NCBI GenBank assembly: GCA_016213825.1
Contig: JACQZP010000036.1
Location: 1-64,000, forward strand
Source of the DNA: Acetobacterium woodii
GTDB lineage: Bacteria > Bacillota > Clostridia > Eubacteriales > Eubacteriaceae
DNA: 64,000 nt
Direction: 5' to 3'
Positions 26,294-34,573 of the stretch are shown here, in pieces (position 1 is the first letter of the stretch; each line of letters opens with the position of its first letter). The position numbers were made by a program, and so were the translations under genes. Below the pieces are notes generated by a model that ran no database searches, was not told the origin of the DNA, and worked only from the letters and a program-made list of their open reading frames with translations.

Positions 26294-27100
26294 ATGAACC
26301 CAACAGTTAGATTTATCGGCGCTGGAAATATCGTAAAGGCAATGCTTGGAGGAGTTGCGATGAGTGGTTGCTATGCGATGGAACAGATTGGAATCTTTGA
26401 TGTTTCACAACAAGTGCGTGATGATTATAAAAAAGAGGGATATATGGTATTTGAAACGATCGAGGACTTGGTAAAAGGTGCTCCGTTGGTTGTAGTGGCC
26501 GTAACACCTCAAGTAATCGGCTTGATTATCGATCAAATAAAAAGTGTTTTATCGGAAGAAACGGTTTTAATTTCTCTGGCGGCAGGCATCAATAACATAT
26601 GGTATCAGCAACGGTTGGGAGAATCGTGCAAAGTGGTCAGGTGTATGCCGACGCTGCCAGCACAGGTAGGACTCGGTGCTTTTGCCGTATCGAGTGCGGA
26701 CACCATAACGGATACGGATTTTTGTGAAGTTGAGAAGTTTTTGTCAAGTTGCGGAATTATCGAAGAAATACCCGAAACGCTGATGTGTGAGGTGGTTCCC
26801 ATTAATGGTTCGGCACCAGCCTATTTTTACCATATGGCGCATGTCATTGTTGAAGAAGCCGGAAAAATGGGATTAGACAAAAAAATCGTCCTACGACTTT
26901 TTGCCCAAACCATGAAAGGCAGTGCTGAGATGCTGATGAATTCGGGTATGAGTGCTGAAGAGTTAGAAGGAAAACTTCGCCTGCCAGGGGGAACGACCAT
27001 CGCAGCACTTGAAAAAATGGATGAACTTGGTTTTGACACTTGTTTAAAAGAGGGGATCAAAGCCTGCGTTGACCGTTGCAAAGTACTTGCGCAGTTATAA
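26294..27100 (+). CDS. proC: pyrroline-5-carboxylate reductase family protein
   Basis: A 268-residue enzyme of the ProC family. The dinucleotide site is GAGNIVKAML near residue 6, LISLAAGIN and CMPTLPAQVG form the middle block, and NGSAPAYFYHMAHVIVEEA followed by LRLPGGTTIAALEKM is the C-terminal signature. ProC reduces pyrroline-5-carboxylate to proline. Here it stands between betaine methyltransferase genes instead of proline-synthesis genes. A role in metabolism of demethylated proline derivatives is possible, but that is inference. AAAGGAAG precedes the ATG. Confidence 0.85.
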   Translation: MNPTVRFIGAGNIVKAMLGGVAMSGCYAMEQIGIFDVSQQVRDDYKKEGYMVFETIEDLVKGAPLVVVAVTPQVIGLIIDQIKSVLSEETVLISLAAGINNIWYQQRLGESCKVVRCMPTLPAQVGLGAFAVSSADTITDTDFCEVEKFLSSCGIIEEIPETLMCEVVPINGSAPAYFYHMAHVIVEEAGKMGLDKKIVLRLFAQTMKGSAEMLMNSGMSAEELEGKLRLPGGTTIAALEKMDELGFDTCLKEGIKACVDRCKVLAQL

Positions 27101-27184
27101 TTTTAATTTCCAGATTATTGCAGGATAACATAATTATGAGAAGTATAGCGTTTTCAATGACTAAAATTATGTAGGGGAGGAATT

Positions 27185-27286
27185 ATGGAAGATAAATCAT
27201 ATATTAGCCGGATAAATAGTCTCAAAAATAGTGTATTGAATACTCGACCAGAAATGGATCTTAAAAAGGAATGGTTGTATAAATGA
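27185..27286 (+). CDS. 33-residue small ORF coupled to DUF1638 gene
   Basis: An open frame of 33 codons with a strong AGGGGAGG site 5 nt before ATG 27185. It ends in TGA overlapping the DUF1638 ATG (ATGA). The peptide is basic (RINSLKNSVLNTRPEMDL then KKEWLYK). The pattern RIxxLKxxVLxxRPE resembles the extreme N-terminus of glycyl-radical enzymes, so it could be the remnant of a deleted enzyme gene, or a true small protein or leader. Its good ribosome-binding site argues that it is translated. Confidence 0.5.
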   Translation: MEDKSYISRINSLKNSVLNTRPEMDLKKEWLYK

Positions 27287-27930
27287 AAAGAGTTATGATT
27301 GGGTGTAGTGTTCTGAAAAAGGAAGTTGAAACGATGCTTGATTATTCAGATATTGAATTTCGATGGATTAAAGAGCAGCTTCACAATACGCCGGATCTCC
27401 TTCATATTGAAATACAAAAAGCCATAGATAATGAAACAGATACTGACATCATCTATCTCAGTTATGGATTGTGCGGAAAAGCGCTTATTGATATTCAGGC
27501 AAAAATATGTCCTGTGGTGGTGCCGAGAGTCGATGACTGTATTGCCATGATTTTGTATGATCGGACTGACCTCAGAGGACTGCGCTGTTCATCTTACTTT
27601 GTGTCTCAAGGCTGGTTATGGGGTGAAGACGGGATCGGCTATGAGCATGATCGGATGAAAGAAAAATATGGTGAAAAACGGGCCTTAAAAATTACCAGAG
27701 CAATGTTTAAAAATTATCAGTATCTGTTATTTATTCGCACTGGGGTAGAAACTGAAGGAGATAAACAAAAATGTGAAGCGATGGCAAAGAAATTGGGATT
27801 AAAAGTCAATGAAACAAGCGGAGATATTCATATTTTAAACGAAATGATAAGAGATAGTGAAGATGAGCGGTTTATTTTATTAAAGCCGGGAGAAGCGATC
27901 GCCGAAGAAATGTTTCGGTCTACAGATTAG
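27283..27930 (+). CDS. DUF1638-domain protein (copy A)
   Basis: A 215-residue cytoplasmic protein of unknown function. Conserved elements shared with the copy at 43268 are C8, YGLCGKALI, a CPxVxPRVxDC block near 80-90, LRCxSYFVSQGWLWGEDGIGYE and KNYQYLLFIRTGVET. Six cysteines are shared. Proteins of this family commonly neighbour corrinoid methyltransferases. The fixed Cys/Asp/Glu pattern could suit metal or corrinoid handling (inference). The start overlaps the preceding 33-codon ORF by 4 nt. No transmembrane segment is visible. Confidence 0.8.
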   Translation: MKRVMIGCSVLKKEVETMLDYSDIEFRWIKEQLHNTPDLLHIEIQKAIDNETDTDIIYLSYGLCGKALIDIQAKICPVVVPRVDDCIAMILYDRTDLRGLRCSSYFVSQGWLWGEDGIGYEHDRMKEKYGEKRALKITRAMFKNYQYLLFIRTGVETEGDKQKCEAMAKKLGLKVNETSGDIHILNEMIRDSEDERFILLKPGEAIAEEMFRSTD

Positions 27931-28024
27931 CGGTATTTGAGTCGAATGGAATTAGGGTAAACAATAAAATTATTTTGTCGTTGGTGATCAATAAAAACAA
28001 GATTGTTTCATGAATGAACATCTT

Positions 28025-28049
28025 ACAAACCGTATAACATACGGTTTGT
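28025..28049. promoter_or_regulatory. perfect 11-bp inverted repeat (operator-like)
   Basis: ACAAACCGTAT and its exact complement are separated by AAC. No T tract follows, so a protein-binding site or RNA hairpin is more likely than a terminator. It lies between the DUF1638 gene and the promoter of the second MttB operon. Confidence 0.6.
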
Positions 28050-28176
28050 TCCATTTTATGCTCGAAAGAAGTGTTTGATAGGAACTGCTCAGTTGGCAAG
28101 AATCCCAAGTATTATCGCTGCATTTAAAGGTAATAATCAGCAAAGATTGAGACAGAAAATTATCATGAACTAACGG

Positions 28177-28205
28177 TAAACAAACCGGTATTAGTATGAT
28201 ATAAT
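28177..28205 (+). promoter_or_regulatory. promoter of the second MttB operon
   Basis: TAAACA (28177-28182), 17-bp spacer, TATAAT (28200-28205), 45 nt before the chosen start. The -10 is ideal and the -35 matches four of six positions. Confidence 0.55.
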
Positions 28206-28249
28206 CTTAAAATGTATCTAAATTGAGGGGATAGCAGGGGGCAGTGATC

Positions 28250-29623
28250 ATGAAATTAACGCTTAGTATTTCGAAAAAAGAATGTGATCTGATTCACGAA
28301 CAATCGCTGAAATTGCTGGAAACGATGGGGATCACCGTTTTTTCGAAAGAGGCACTGGAGATTTTCAGAAAAGCAGGGGCCAGAGTAGACGGCAAGCAGG
28401 TTTTCATCAAGGCCGCGCTGGTTGAAGAAAATCTTAAACTGGTTCCCCATGCATTCCCAATTTATTCGAGTTCCAAACGCGTGATTATCGGCAAAGGTGA
28501 ATTATGCACGCTGCCACCCTATGGCGGAACCTATGTTTCAAGGAACGAACAGATTACCTTAGGAACCCGAAACGATTATCTGAATTTCACAAAACTTAAT
28601 CAGCAGAATAAATATCTAAAAATGGCCTGTCCCTATACCGTCGAGCCGTTTGATATTCCCCCGGAGCATCGCGACGCTTACCGGATGGCGATGGTATTGA
28701 AGTATTCCGATAAACCCAGCCTTTCGATTGTTGGCAGTCGCGAAGATGCCCGCAAATGCATCGAAATGGTTAAACGTTATTATGGTCTCCACCATCAGCC
28801 GGTTGTGCTGGGTAATGTGAATATTTCAGCACCGATGATTATGGGATACTCGACCACGGAAGTGATTACCGTTCATTGTGAAGAAAATCAACCCCTGATG
28901 ATTGCCTGCGGCAGCGGATTAAGCGGCTTAACGGCGCCGCCAACGCCCGGCGGCAATTTTTTACTGGCCAACGCCGAGATTTTAGCCGGGATTGTCTTTG
29001 CCCAGGTTCAAAGGCCCGGGTTGCCCATTATCTACGCGCTGCCGCTTTTTGGCGTTGATCCATTCAAGGCCGAAACCACCGTCGGGAGTCCGACTACCGC
29101 TCTGTTTACCCTGGCGGCCAAGGGCATGGCCGAGTATTACAAAATTCCGTTTCGCTCCGGTGGAACCTTTACGGATGCGAAATATCTCGATTATCAAAGC
29201 GGCTTTGAAAGTGGGATCAACCTGTTATCGTGTCTGCTGGCTGAAGTGGATTGCCTGATGCATAGTTTTGGTATGGAAGATGCCCTGAAAACCATTAATT
29301 ACAACAAATATATTTTGGACGAATACATGTATCTGAGTCTGAAAGATTTTGTCAAGGGTATGGAAATTAATGATGTCACGACGATGATGGATGAAATCCA
29401 GAAGACCGGTTCAAGAGGAAATTATATTTCATCAAGAAACCTTAAGCTGATTCGAAAACAATACCCGTCCCGGGGGTTTGGCCAAGGAAAAACAAAAGCC
29501 GAGGTTTTGAAAGACACCGATGATGAAATCAACCGGCGTTTAAACAGTTATGAATTTCCGGCGCCAACCAAAGAACAAATAGAAATTTTAAGAGGGTATC
29601 TACCAGATGAATACATTGATTAA
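28250..29623 (+). CDS. second MttB-family methyltransferase
   Basis: A 457-residue MttB-superfamily protein, shorter than its neighbour at 19670 and clearly divergent from it. Shared blocks are IHEQSLKLLETMGITVFSKEALEIFRKAGARV at the start, YSDKPSLSIVGSRED in the middle and PFRSGGTFTDAKYLDYQSGFESGINLL later. No internal UAG is present, so it belongs to the quaternary-amine rather than the trimethylamine branch. ATG 28250 has GGGGG 8 nt upstream; GTG 28244 is too near that site. Its last 17 nt overlap the corrinoid gene. A distinct substrate from the first module is expected. Confidence 0.9.
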   Translation: MKLTLSISKKECDLIHEQSLKLLETMGITVFSKEALEIFRKAGARVDGKQVFIKAALVEENLKLVPHAFPIYSSSKRVIIGKGELCTLPPYGGTYVSRNEQITLGTRNDYLNFTKLNQQNKYLKMACPYTVEPFDIPPEHRDAYRMAMVLKYSDKPSLSIVGSREDARKCIEMVKRYYGLHHQPVVLGNVNISAPMIMGYSTTEVITVHCEENQPLMIACGSGLSGLTAPPTPGGNFLLANAEILAGIVFAQVQRPGLPIIYALPLFGVDPFKAETTVGSPTTALFTLAAKGMAEYYKIPFRSGGTFTDAKYLDYQSGFESGINLLSCLLAEVDCLMHSFGMEDALKTINYNKYILDEYMYLSLKDFVKGMEINDVTTMMDEIQKTGSRGNYISSRNLKLIRKQYPSRGFGQGKTKAEVLKDTDDEINRRLNSYEFPAPTKEQIEILRGYLPDEYID

Positions 29624-30287
29624 TAACACCATGAATGCTTCTACTTTTGAGAGTATTGTTGAGGCAATGAAAAAAATAGAAGAAAAAAAAGTCCTGAAAC
29701 TGGTGAATTATGCGATCCGGGAAGGGGCAACGCAAGCCCAGATTATTGAGGCAATTCAGCGGGGCCTGGATCAGATCGGCCATTATTTTGAAGAAGGAAA
29801 ATATGGCGTCACCGATCTAATGATGGCCGGGATTATTTTTGAAGAGGTTTTAAAACTGCCCAGCTTAAAACTGATCAATGAGGAATCCGGAGAACCGATT
29901 GGCAAAATTCTGCTTTGCACCATCGAACGCGATCTCCATGATATCGGCAAGTCGATTTTCAAGAGTGCCGCCTTAATGTCGAATTTTGAAATCATTGATA
30001 TGGGAATCAATATCACAGCCCAGGAGATTTTGGAAGAAACGATCAGATCCAAACCGGATGTCATTGCGATCAGCTCAATTTTGGCCGAAGGGGTCCGATA
30101 TATCAAAGAAGTGAATGAGAAGCTGATCGCCGCCGGGATCAGAGATCAGGTTAAAATCATTGTCGGTGGCCTTTCAACCCATCGTCAGGCGGTTGAATAT
30201 ACCGGTGTCGATGCCTTTGCCAATGATGTTTATGAAGGTGTTAAACAATGCAAAATCTGGATAACTGAAGGAGGAGAGGCTCATTAA
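29607..30287 (+). CDS. second corrinoid methyl-carrier protein
   Basis: A 226-residue corrinoid protein. A helical cap (residues 15-95) precedes the B12 domain with D109-L-H111-D-I-G114. ISSILAEGVRYIKEV and VGGLSTH are the later loops, variants of the usual SxLLT and GG motifs. ATG 29607 lies within the end of MttB with GAGGG upstream, so it is translationally coupled. No methyl-THF transferase follows. Its methyl group must pass to a partner encoded elsewhere, perhaps the enzyme at 22010. Confidence 0.9.
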   Translation: MNTLINNTMNASTFESIVEAMKKIEEKKVLKLVNYAIREGATQAQIIEAIQRGLDQIGHYFEEGKYGVTDLMMAGIIFEEVLKLPSLKLINEESGEPIGKILLCTIERDLHDIGKSIFKSAALMSNFEIIDMGINITAQEILEETIRSKPDVIAISSILAEGVRYIKEVNEKLIAAGIRDQVKIIVGGLSTHRQAVEYTGVDAFANDVYEGVKQCKIWITEGGEAH

Positions 30288-30981
30288 TCATAAATATGAA
30301 GAAATAGCTGAGAATATAAAATATAAAATTCAGAAGAATTTTTATTCAATTAATTCGTCGATCCCTCCCGAAAACACCCTGGCCGACGAGTATGGGGTCA
30401 GTCGGATTACTATTCGCAATGCCATTTCAAAGTTGATTGACGAAGGTTATATTTATTCAATCCCCGGCAAGGGCAATTATGTTCTGGAGAAGAATAACGA
30501 TAAATATCTCATTTCTTTAAAAACCGAGCGGCTTTTAAAGAAGCCGTATCAGCGGGTTGAACTGCTGGGGTCAGAAATTATCAAACCAACCATTGATTTA
30601 GTCTACCACCTCAGAATCGCCCCGGATTCCCGGGTTGTTTATATCCGCTGGATTCTGTTGGATGACGAAAAACCGATTGCCTATGATATCCAGTACATTC
30701 CTTACTTTCCGGGGATTACAGTTTGGAATGATAATTTCGAATATACCAGCTTTAGTGAAATACTGTCGCAAAAAAATAAACTCTTTCAAATGCGGGGAGA
30801 AATGAATGTTTCAGGCATCAATTGTGAGAGGGAAATTGCCGAGATCTTAAAAATACCTGTAGAAACGCCAGTGATGCAGATTACGCAGAAAATCCTGGAT
30901 GATGATGAGCCAATGGGATTTAGGCAATTGTTTATTAGACGAGAATGGTGCTGCATTCGTGGAACTTCTCATCGGGAATAA
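30283..30981 (+). CDS. GntR-family (UTRA) regulator with apparent AUU start
   Basis: A 232-residue regulator. The complete GntR wing-helix domain runs from residue 4: KYEEIAENIKYKIQKNFYSI, then LADEYGVSRITIRNAISKL and the wing YSIPGKGNYVLE. A UTRA ligand-binding domain fills the rest. The frame contains no ATG, GTG or TTG before the helix-turn-helix; the first is TTG 30433, inside it. ATT 30283 lies 8 nt after a perfect GGAGG and overlaps the upstream TAA stop, so AUU is the likely start. It probably controls the adjacent MttB/corrinoid genes in response to a methylated amine. Confidence 0.75.
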   Translation: MNHKYEEIAENIKYKIQKNFYSINSSIPPENTLADEYGVSRITIRNAISKLIDEGYIYSIPGKGNYVLEKNNDKYLISLKTERLLKKPYQRVELLGSEIIKPTIDLVYHLRIAPDSRVVYIRWILLDDEKPIAYDIQYIPYFPGITVWNDNFEYTSFSEILSQKNKLFQMRGEMNVSGINCEREIAEILKIPVETPVMQITQKILDDDEPMGFRQLFIRREWCCIRGTSHRE

Positions 30982-30994
30982 AATGGGGTTGTAA

Positions 30995-31684
30995 ATGAAA
31001 GTGAAAATATACGAACGGATTGTCAATGATATTCTCGCTGACATTAAAAGTGGTTTGCTCAAACCAAATGAAAAATTGCCGACAAATCAGGAACTTGCCG
31101 AAAAATATCAGACCAGCGGGGTGACAGTCCGCAAAAGTTTGGCAACCCTTGTCAATCAAGGATACTTAGTCTCAATTGAGCGGGTCGGAACTTTTGTAAA
31201 AGAACGGGAACAGGACCTGTTTTTGGTCAACTTTTCTTTGGAAGGGAACATCAATGAAGAAATAACCGACATCGAGACGGAAGATATTTTAATTTCGATG
31301 ACCAAAGTCAAAGGTGAGCGCCGGGAAGTTAAAACATTGGAAATCAGACGGATGTATTTTTCCGGTTCAATGCCAGTTGGCTACAGTATTGACGCCTTAT
31401 ATCTGAAAGGCCGCTATATGACAGAAGGCATCGAAAAAAAAGCCGAAAAAAACATCGCCATCATGCATCGGATCTTCAATAGCTATGAAGTAAAAAAAAT
31501 AATGGAAGTAACAATGGATTATCCTAATAAATATATTTCACATCGGCTTTTAATTGATGAAGATATGCCGATGTTTTGTATCAACATATATTTCGCAACA
31601 TTGGAAGACCATCCAATTGGGAAAAGAACCTTCTATGTTTTGGGAGAAAATATTGAATTAAAAGGGAAATCATGTTATGAATAG
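30995..31684 (+). CDS. GntR-family (UTRA) transcriptional regulator, second of a tandem pair
   Basis: A 229-residue GntR/UTRA protein. The DNA-binding domain is at 1-70 (KIYERIVNDILADIKSG, LAEKYQTSGVTVRKSLATL, GYLVSIERVGTFVKE). The UTRA-like domain follows with RRMYFSGSMPVGYSID. It begins 13 nt after the first GntR gene. Tandem regulators of the same family suggest two related effectors or a heteromeric control. Likely targets are the two MttB modules, but no operator match has been proven. Confidence 0.85.
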   Translation: MKVKIYERIVNDILADIKSGLLKPNEKLPTNQELAEKYQTSGVTVRKSLATLVNQGYLVSIERVGTFVKEREQDLFLVNFSLEGNINEEITDIETEDILISMTKVKGERREVKTLEIRRMYFSGSMPVGYSIDALYLKGRYMTEGIEKKAEKNIAIMHRIFNSYEVKKIMEVTMDYPNKYISHRLLIDEDMPMFCINIYFATLEDHPIGKRTFYVLGENIELKGKSCYE

Positions 31685-32042
31685 GGAAAATAGCCTTAAA
31701 TTAAAACAGCGATGCGTTTCAGCTAAAATATGTTAAATCTGAAAAACGATTAAAACAATACCGATGTAGTTTTATTTAGATGTGAATAAGATAATCTCTT
31801 TTCAAAGAAAGTAGTGCAGATAACGCATCTGAGACATTCTTTGAGAAGAGCTTTTTTGTTTGTATTTCAATAAAAAAAATATGAATTCTTTTACGATAAA
31901 AGATAGGAATTTATGTAATTATGTTATATAATAATGAAATTAAGAAGATAAAGTAAACCTTTACATACAAGTCTTGATTATTTTGCCGCTTTTTTATGGA
32001 TTGAATAATTGAGCAATCAAGGAGAAATGAGGGAAAGAAGAA
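31685..32042 (+). terminator. gene-free stretch with long terminator hairpin at 31794-31858
   Basis: CTCTTTTCAAAGAA pairs with TTCTTTGAGAAGAG around an inner CAGAT-AACGC-ATCTG hairpin, followed by CTTTTTTG. It ends the MttB/GntR operon. The bases 31859-32042 are AT-rich leader of the next gene; I see no other feature. Confidence 0.75.
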
Positions 32043-34442
32043 ATGGAACCAGTAGCTGTTATTATTCTATTGGTGGCTGGTCTCGCGACCGGGATAGGAA
32101 TACTCTTTGTTTTATTGTATAACAGCAATAAAAATCTGAAGAATCTAAAAATTGAAAATAGTAATATCATTGAGATCCGGGACACCTTTAGTAATATCGA
32201 AGACAGCATCATTACGTTAAAAGATGAAAACCTGAAATATATGTTTGTCAATGAAGCGGCCGAAAACTATTATCAAAAGCCCGCCAAGGATATTATTGGG
32301 AAGGATGATTTAATTCTGGGCAAGGATCAGTTTGGTGAAGATATTACATTAACTGATCGACAGGTTATTGATAGCGGTGAAATTCTCAATTATGAGGTAA
32401 AATGTAAAAATCGGATTTATAAGGTAAAAAAATTTCCGGTGAAAATAAAAAACGATAAGATCGGGATAGGAGCCTATATCAGAGAAGTTACAGATGAACT
32501 AAAACTACTTAAAAAGCAGGAAAAAGTCCTCTTTCGAAACAAAATTCTGGTCAATGTGTTGAGCAAAAGCTTCAGAAATGATCAGAAGCAGTTGGACTAC
32601 GTCCTCCACGAGGCTCTTAAATTAACAGAGACTGCCTTTGGTTATATCTACATCTATGACGAAGCAAAAGAAGAATTTACCATTAACTCCTGGTCAAAAG
32701 GGTTAATGGAACATTGCCATGCAGTTGAGCAGCCTTTAAAATATCATTTGGCTGAAAATGGCCTGTGGGGGGAAGCCATTCAACTAAGGAAGCCAGTTAT
32801 TATTAATGATTATCAGGCAGATAGTCGTTTAAAAGAACGACTGCCAGAAGGACACATAAAACTGATAAATTTTATGACGGTACCATTGATTGTCGATGGG
32901 AAAGTATTGGCGGTGGCCGGTTTTGGCAATAAGAAGGGTGATTTTGATGATAATGATGTTTATGAAATCACCGTGTTGATAAATGGGGTCTGGAGCAATA
33001 TGGAACGACGCGCCGTTCAGGAAAAACTGTTTAAAGAACGCAGTAAGTATTTGCAAACCTTGATTTCCATCGGCGATGGTGTTATGGTGGTTGATCCCGA
33101 CGGAAAAATCGAAATGTTAAATAAGATCGCCCAGCATTTGACCGGCTGGTCCATGGAAGCGGCAGAAGGCCGACATTATAAAGAGGTTTTTGTGTTATCA
33201 CATGATGATAGCGTCGGCGAAATTATCGATCCCATAGAAAAGGTTATGGAGACTGATGCGATTCAGGAACTCAAAAATCATGCGTTGCTCATTTCAAAAT
33301 ATGGGACGATCTATCATCTCGAAGACAGTGCAGCACCGATCAAGGATGAAAATGGAATGACCATCGGGGTGGTGCTGGTTTTTAGAGATGTCACCGAAAA
33401 GAAACAACAGCAAAGAGCAATTGAGTATCTCAGCTTTCATGACGCCTTGACCGGGTTATATAATCGACGTTTTTTAGAAGAAGAGTTACTGCGGTTGGAT
33501 ACGGTCAGAAACCTGCCCATTTCAATTATTATGGGAGATGTTAATGGCCTGAAGTTAACCAATGACATTTTTGGCCATGCCCATGGGGATATTTTTCTCA
33601 AAAAAATAGCTGAGGTCATGAAAAGAATTTGTCGGTCAGATGATATCATTGCCCGTTGGGGCGGCGACGAGTTTGTGATTCTATTGCCCCAAACAACCAG
33701 CCAGCAGGCAAGTCAGATTATGAACCGCATAAAAATTGAGTTTGCCAGAGATGGGATTAAAGTCATAAAAGGCAATATTTCGCTTGGCTGCGATGTAAAA
33801 ACGTCCATGGATCAAAGCATTATGGCGTGTCTGGAGTCGGCCGAAGAAAAAATGTATGCGGCCAAAATTCTGGAACGGGATGATTTTAAAAGCACTACCC
33901 TGGATTCCATTATCACCACCCTGCAAAGTGATAGTCCGCGGGAAGAGGAACATGCTCTCCGGGTGAGCCAATGGTGTCATGATTTAGGCGTGAGTATGGA
34001 GCTTCCCCACGTCAAAATAAGAAGGCTGAAACTAGCGGGCTATTTTCACGATATCGGTAAAATTATCTTGGATAAAGATTTGCTGGATCAAAACAGTGAG
34101 CTCAGTGAAGAAGAATGGATTGAAATAAAGAAGCATCCCATCGTGGGATATCGCATTCTTAATGCCTTTGATGATACCATGTCGTTAGCTGATGCAGTGC
34201 TTCATCACCACGAAAGATGGGATGGAACGGGGTATCCCAAAGGACTTAAAGGTCAAGAAATACCCTTTTTGGCAAGAGTCGTGGCGGTTGCCAATTGCTA
34301 TGATCGACTGAGTCAAAATTTAGTGGCAGAAGCGTCAGTATCTAAACGGAATCCGCTGATGGAGCTTAAAAAATTAGACGGCCAACTTGATCCAGAAATC
34401 ACCCGGGAATTTATAAAAATGATCGAAGATCCACCAGCATAA
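32043..34442 (+). CDS. membrane PAS-GAF-PAS-GGDEF-HD-GYP signalling protein
   Basis: A 799-residue c-di-GMP protein. One N-terminal helix (4-27) anchors it. A PAS domain (about 50-155), a GAF domain (about 170-315) and a second PAS (about 330-455) precede GGDEF at about 470-620 with an intact RWGGDEF. An I-site RSDD lies five residues before GGDEF, so product inhibition is expected. The C-terminal HD-GYP domain (about 625-799) keeps YFHDIGK and HHERWDGTGYP. Both synthase and phosphodiesterase motifs look complete. It stands alone, behind a terminator. Confidence 0.92.
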   Translation: MEPVAVIILLVAGLATGIGILFVLLYNSNKNLKNLKIENSNIIEIRDTFSNIEDSIITLKDENLKYMFVNEAAENYYQKPAKDIIGKDDLILGKDQFGEDITLTDRQVIDSGEILNYEVKCKNRIYKVKKFPVKIKNDKIGIGAYIREVTDELKLLKKQEKVLFRNKILVNVLSKSFRNDQKQLDYVLHEALKLTETAFGYIYIYDEAKEEFTINSWSKGLMEHCHAVEQPLKYHLAENGLWGEAIQLRKPVIINDYQADSRLKERLPEGHIKLINFMTVPLIVDGKVLAVAGFGNKKGDFDDNDVYEITVLINGVWSNMERRAVQEKLFKERSKYLQTLISIGDGVMVVDPDGKIEMLNKIAQHLTGWSMEAAEGRHYKEVFVLSHDDSVGEIIDPIEKVMETDAIQELKNHALLISKYGTIYHLEDSAAPIKDENGMTIGVVLVFRDVTEKKQQQRAIEYLSFHDALTGLYNRRFLEEELLRLDTVRNLPISIIMGDVNGLKLTNDIFGHAHGDIFLKKIAEVMKRICRSDDIIARWGGDEFVILLPQTTSQQASQIMNRIKIEFARDGIKVIKGNISLGCDVKTSMDQSIMACLESAEEKMYAAKILERDDFKSTTLDSIITTLQSDSPREEEHALRVSQWCHDLGVSMELPHVKIRRLKLAGYFHDIGKIILDKDLLDQNSELSEEEWIEIKKHPIVGYRILNAFDDTMSLADAVLHHHERWDGTGYPKGLKGQEIPFLARVVAVANCYDRLSQNLVAEASVSKRNPLMELKKLDGQLDPEITREFIKMIEDPPA

Positions 34443-34573
34443 AATTTAAAAAAGTAATCACAGAAATTTAGTTAACATTATCATAGTTAAAAAGCATCTG
34501 AGCTATGCATGAAAATCATCATGGCTTGGACGCTTTTTATTTGGCTTCAAATCGATTTAAATTGGAGCAGCGA

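Noticed and set aside
32043-34442. CRISPR or tandem repeats
   Set aside because: No regularly spaced direct repeats were found here or elsewhere in the window.
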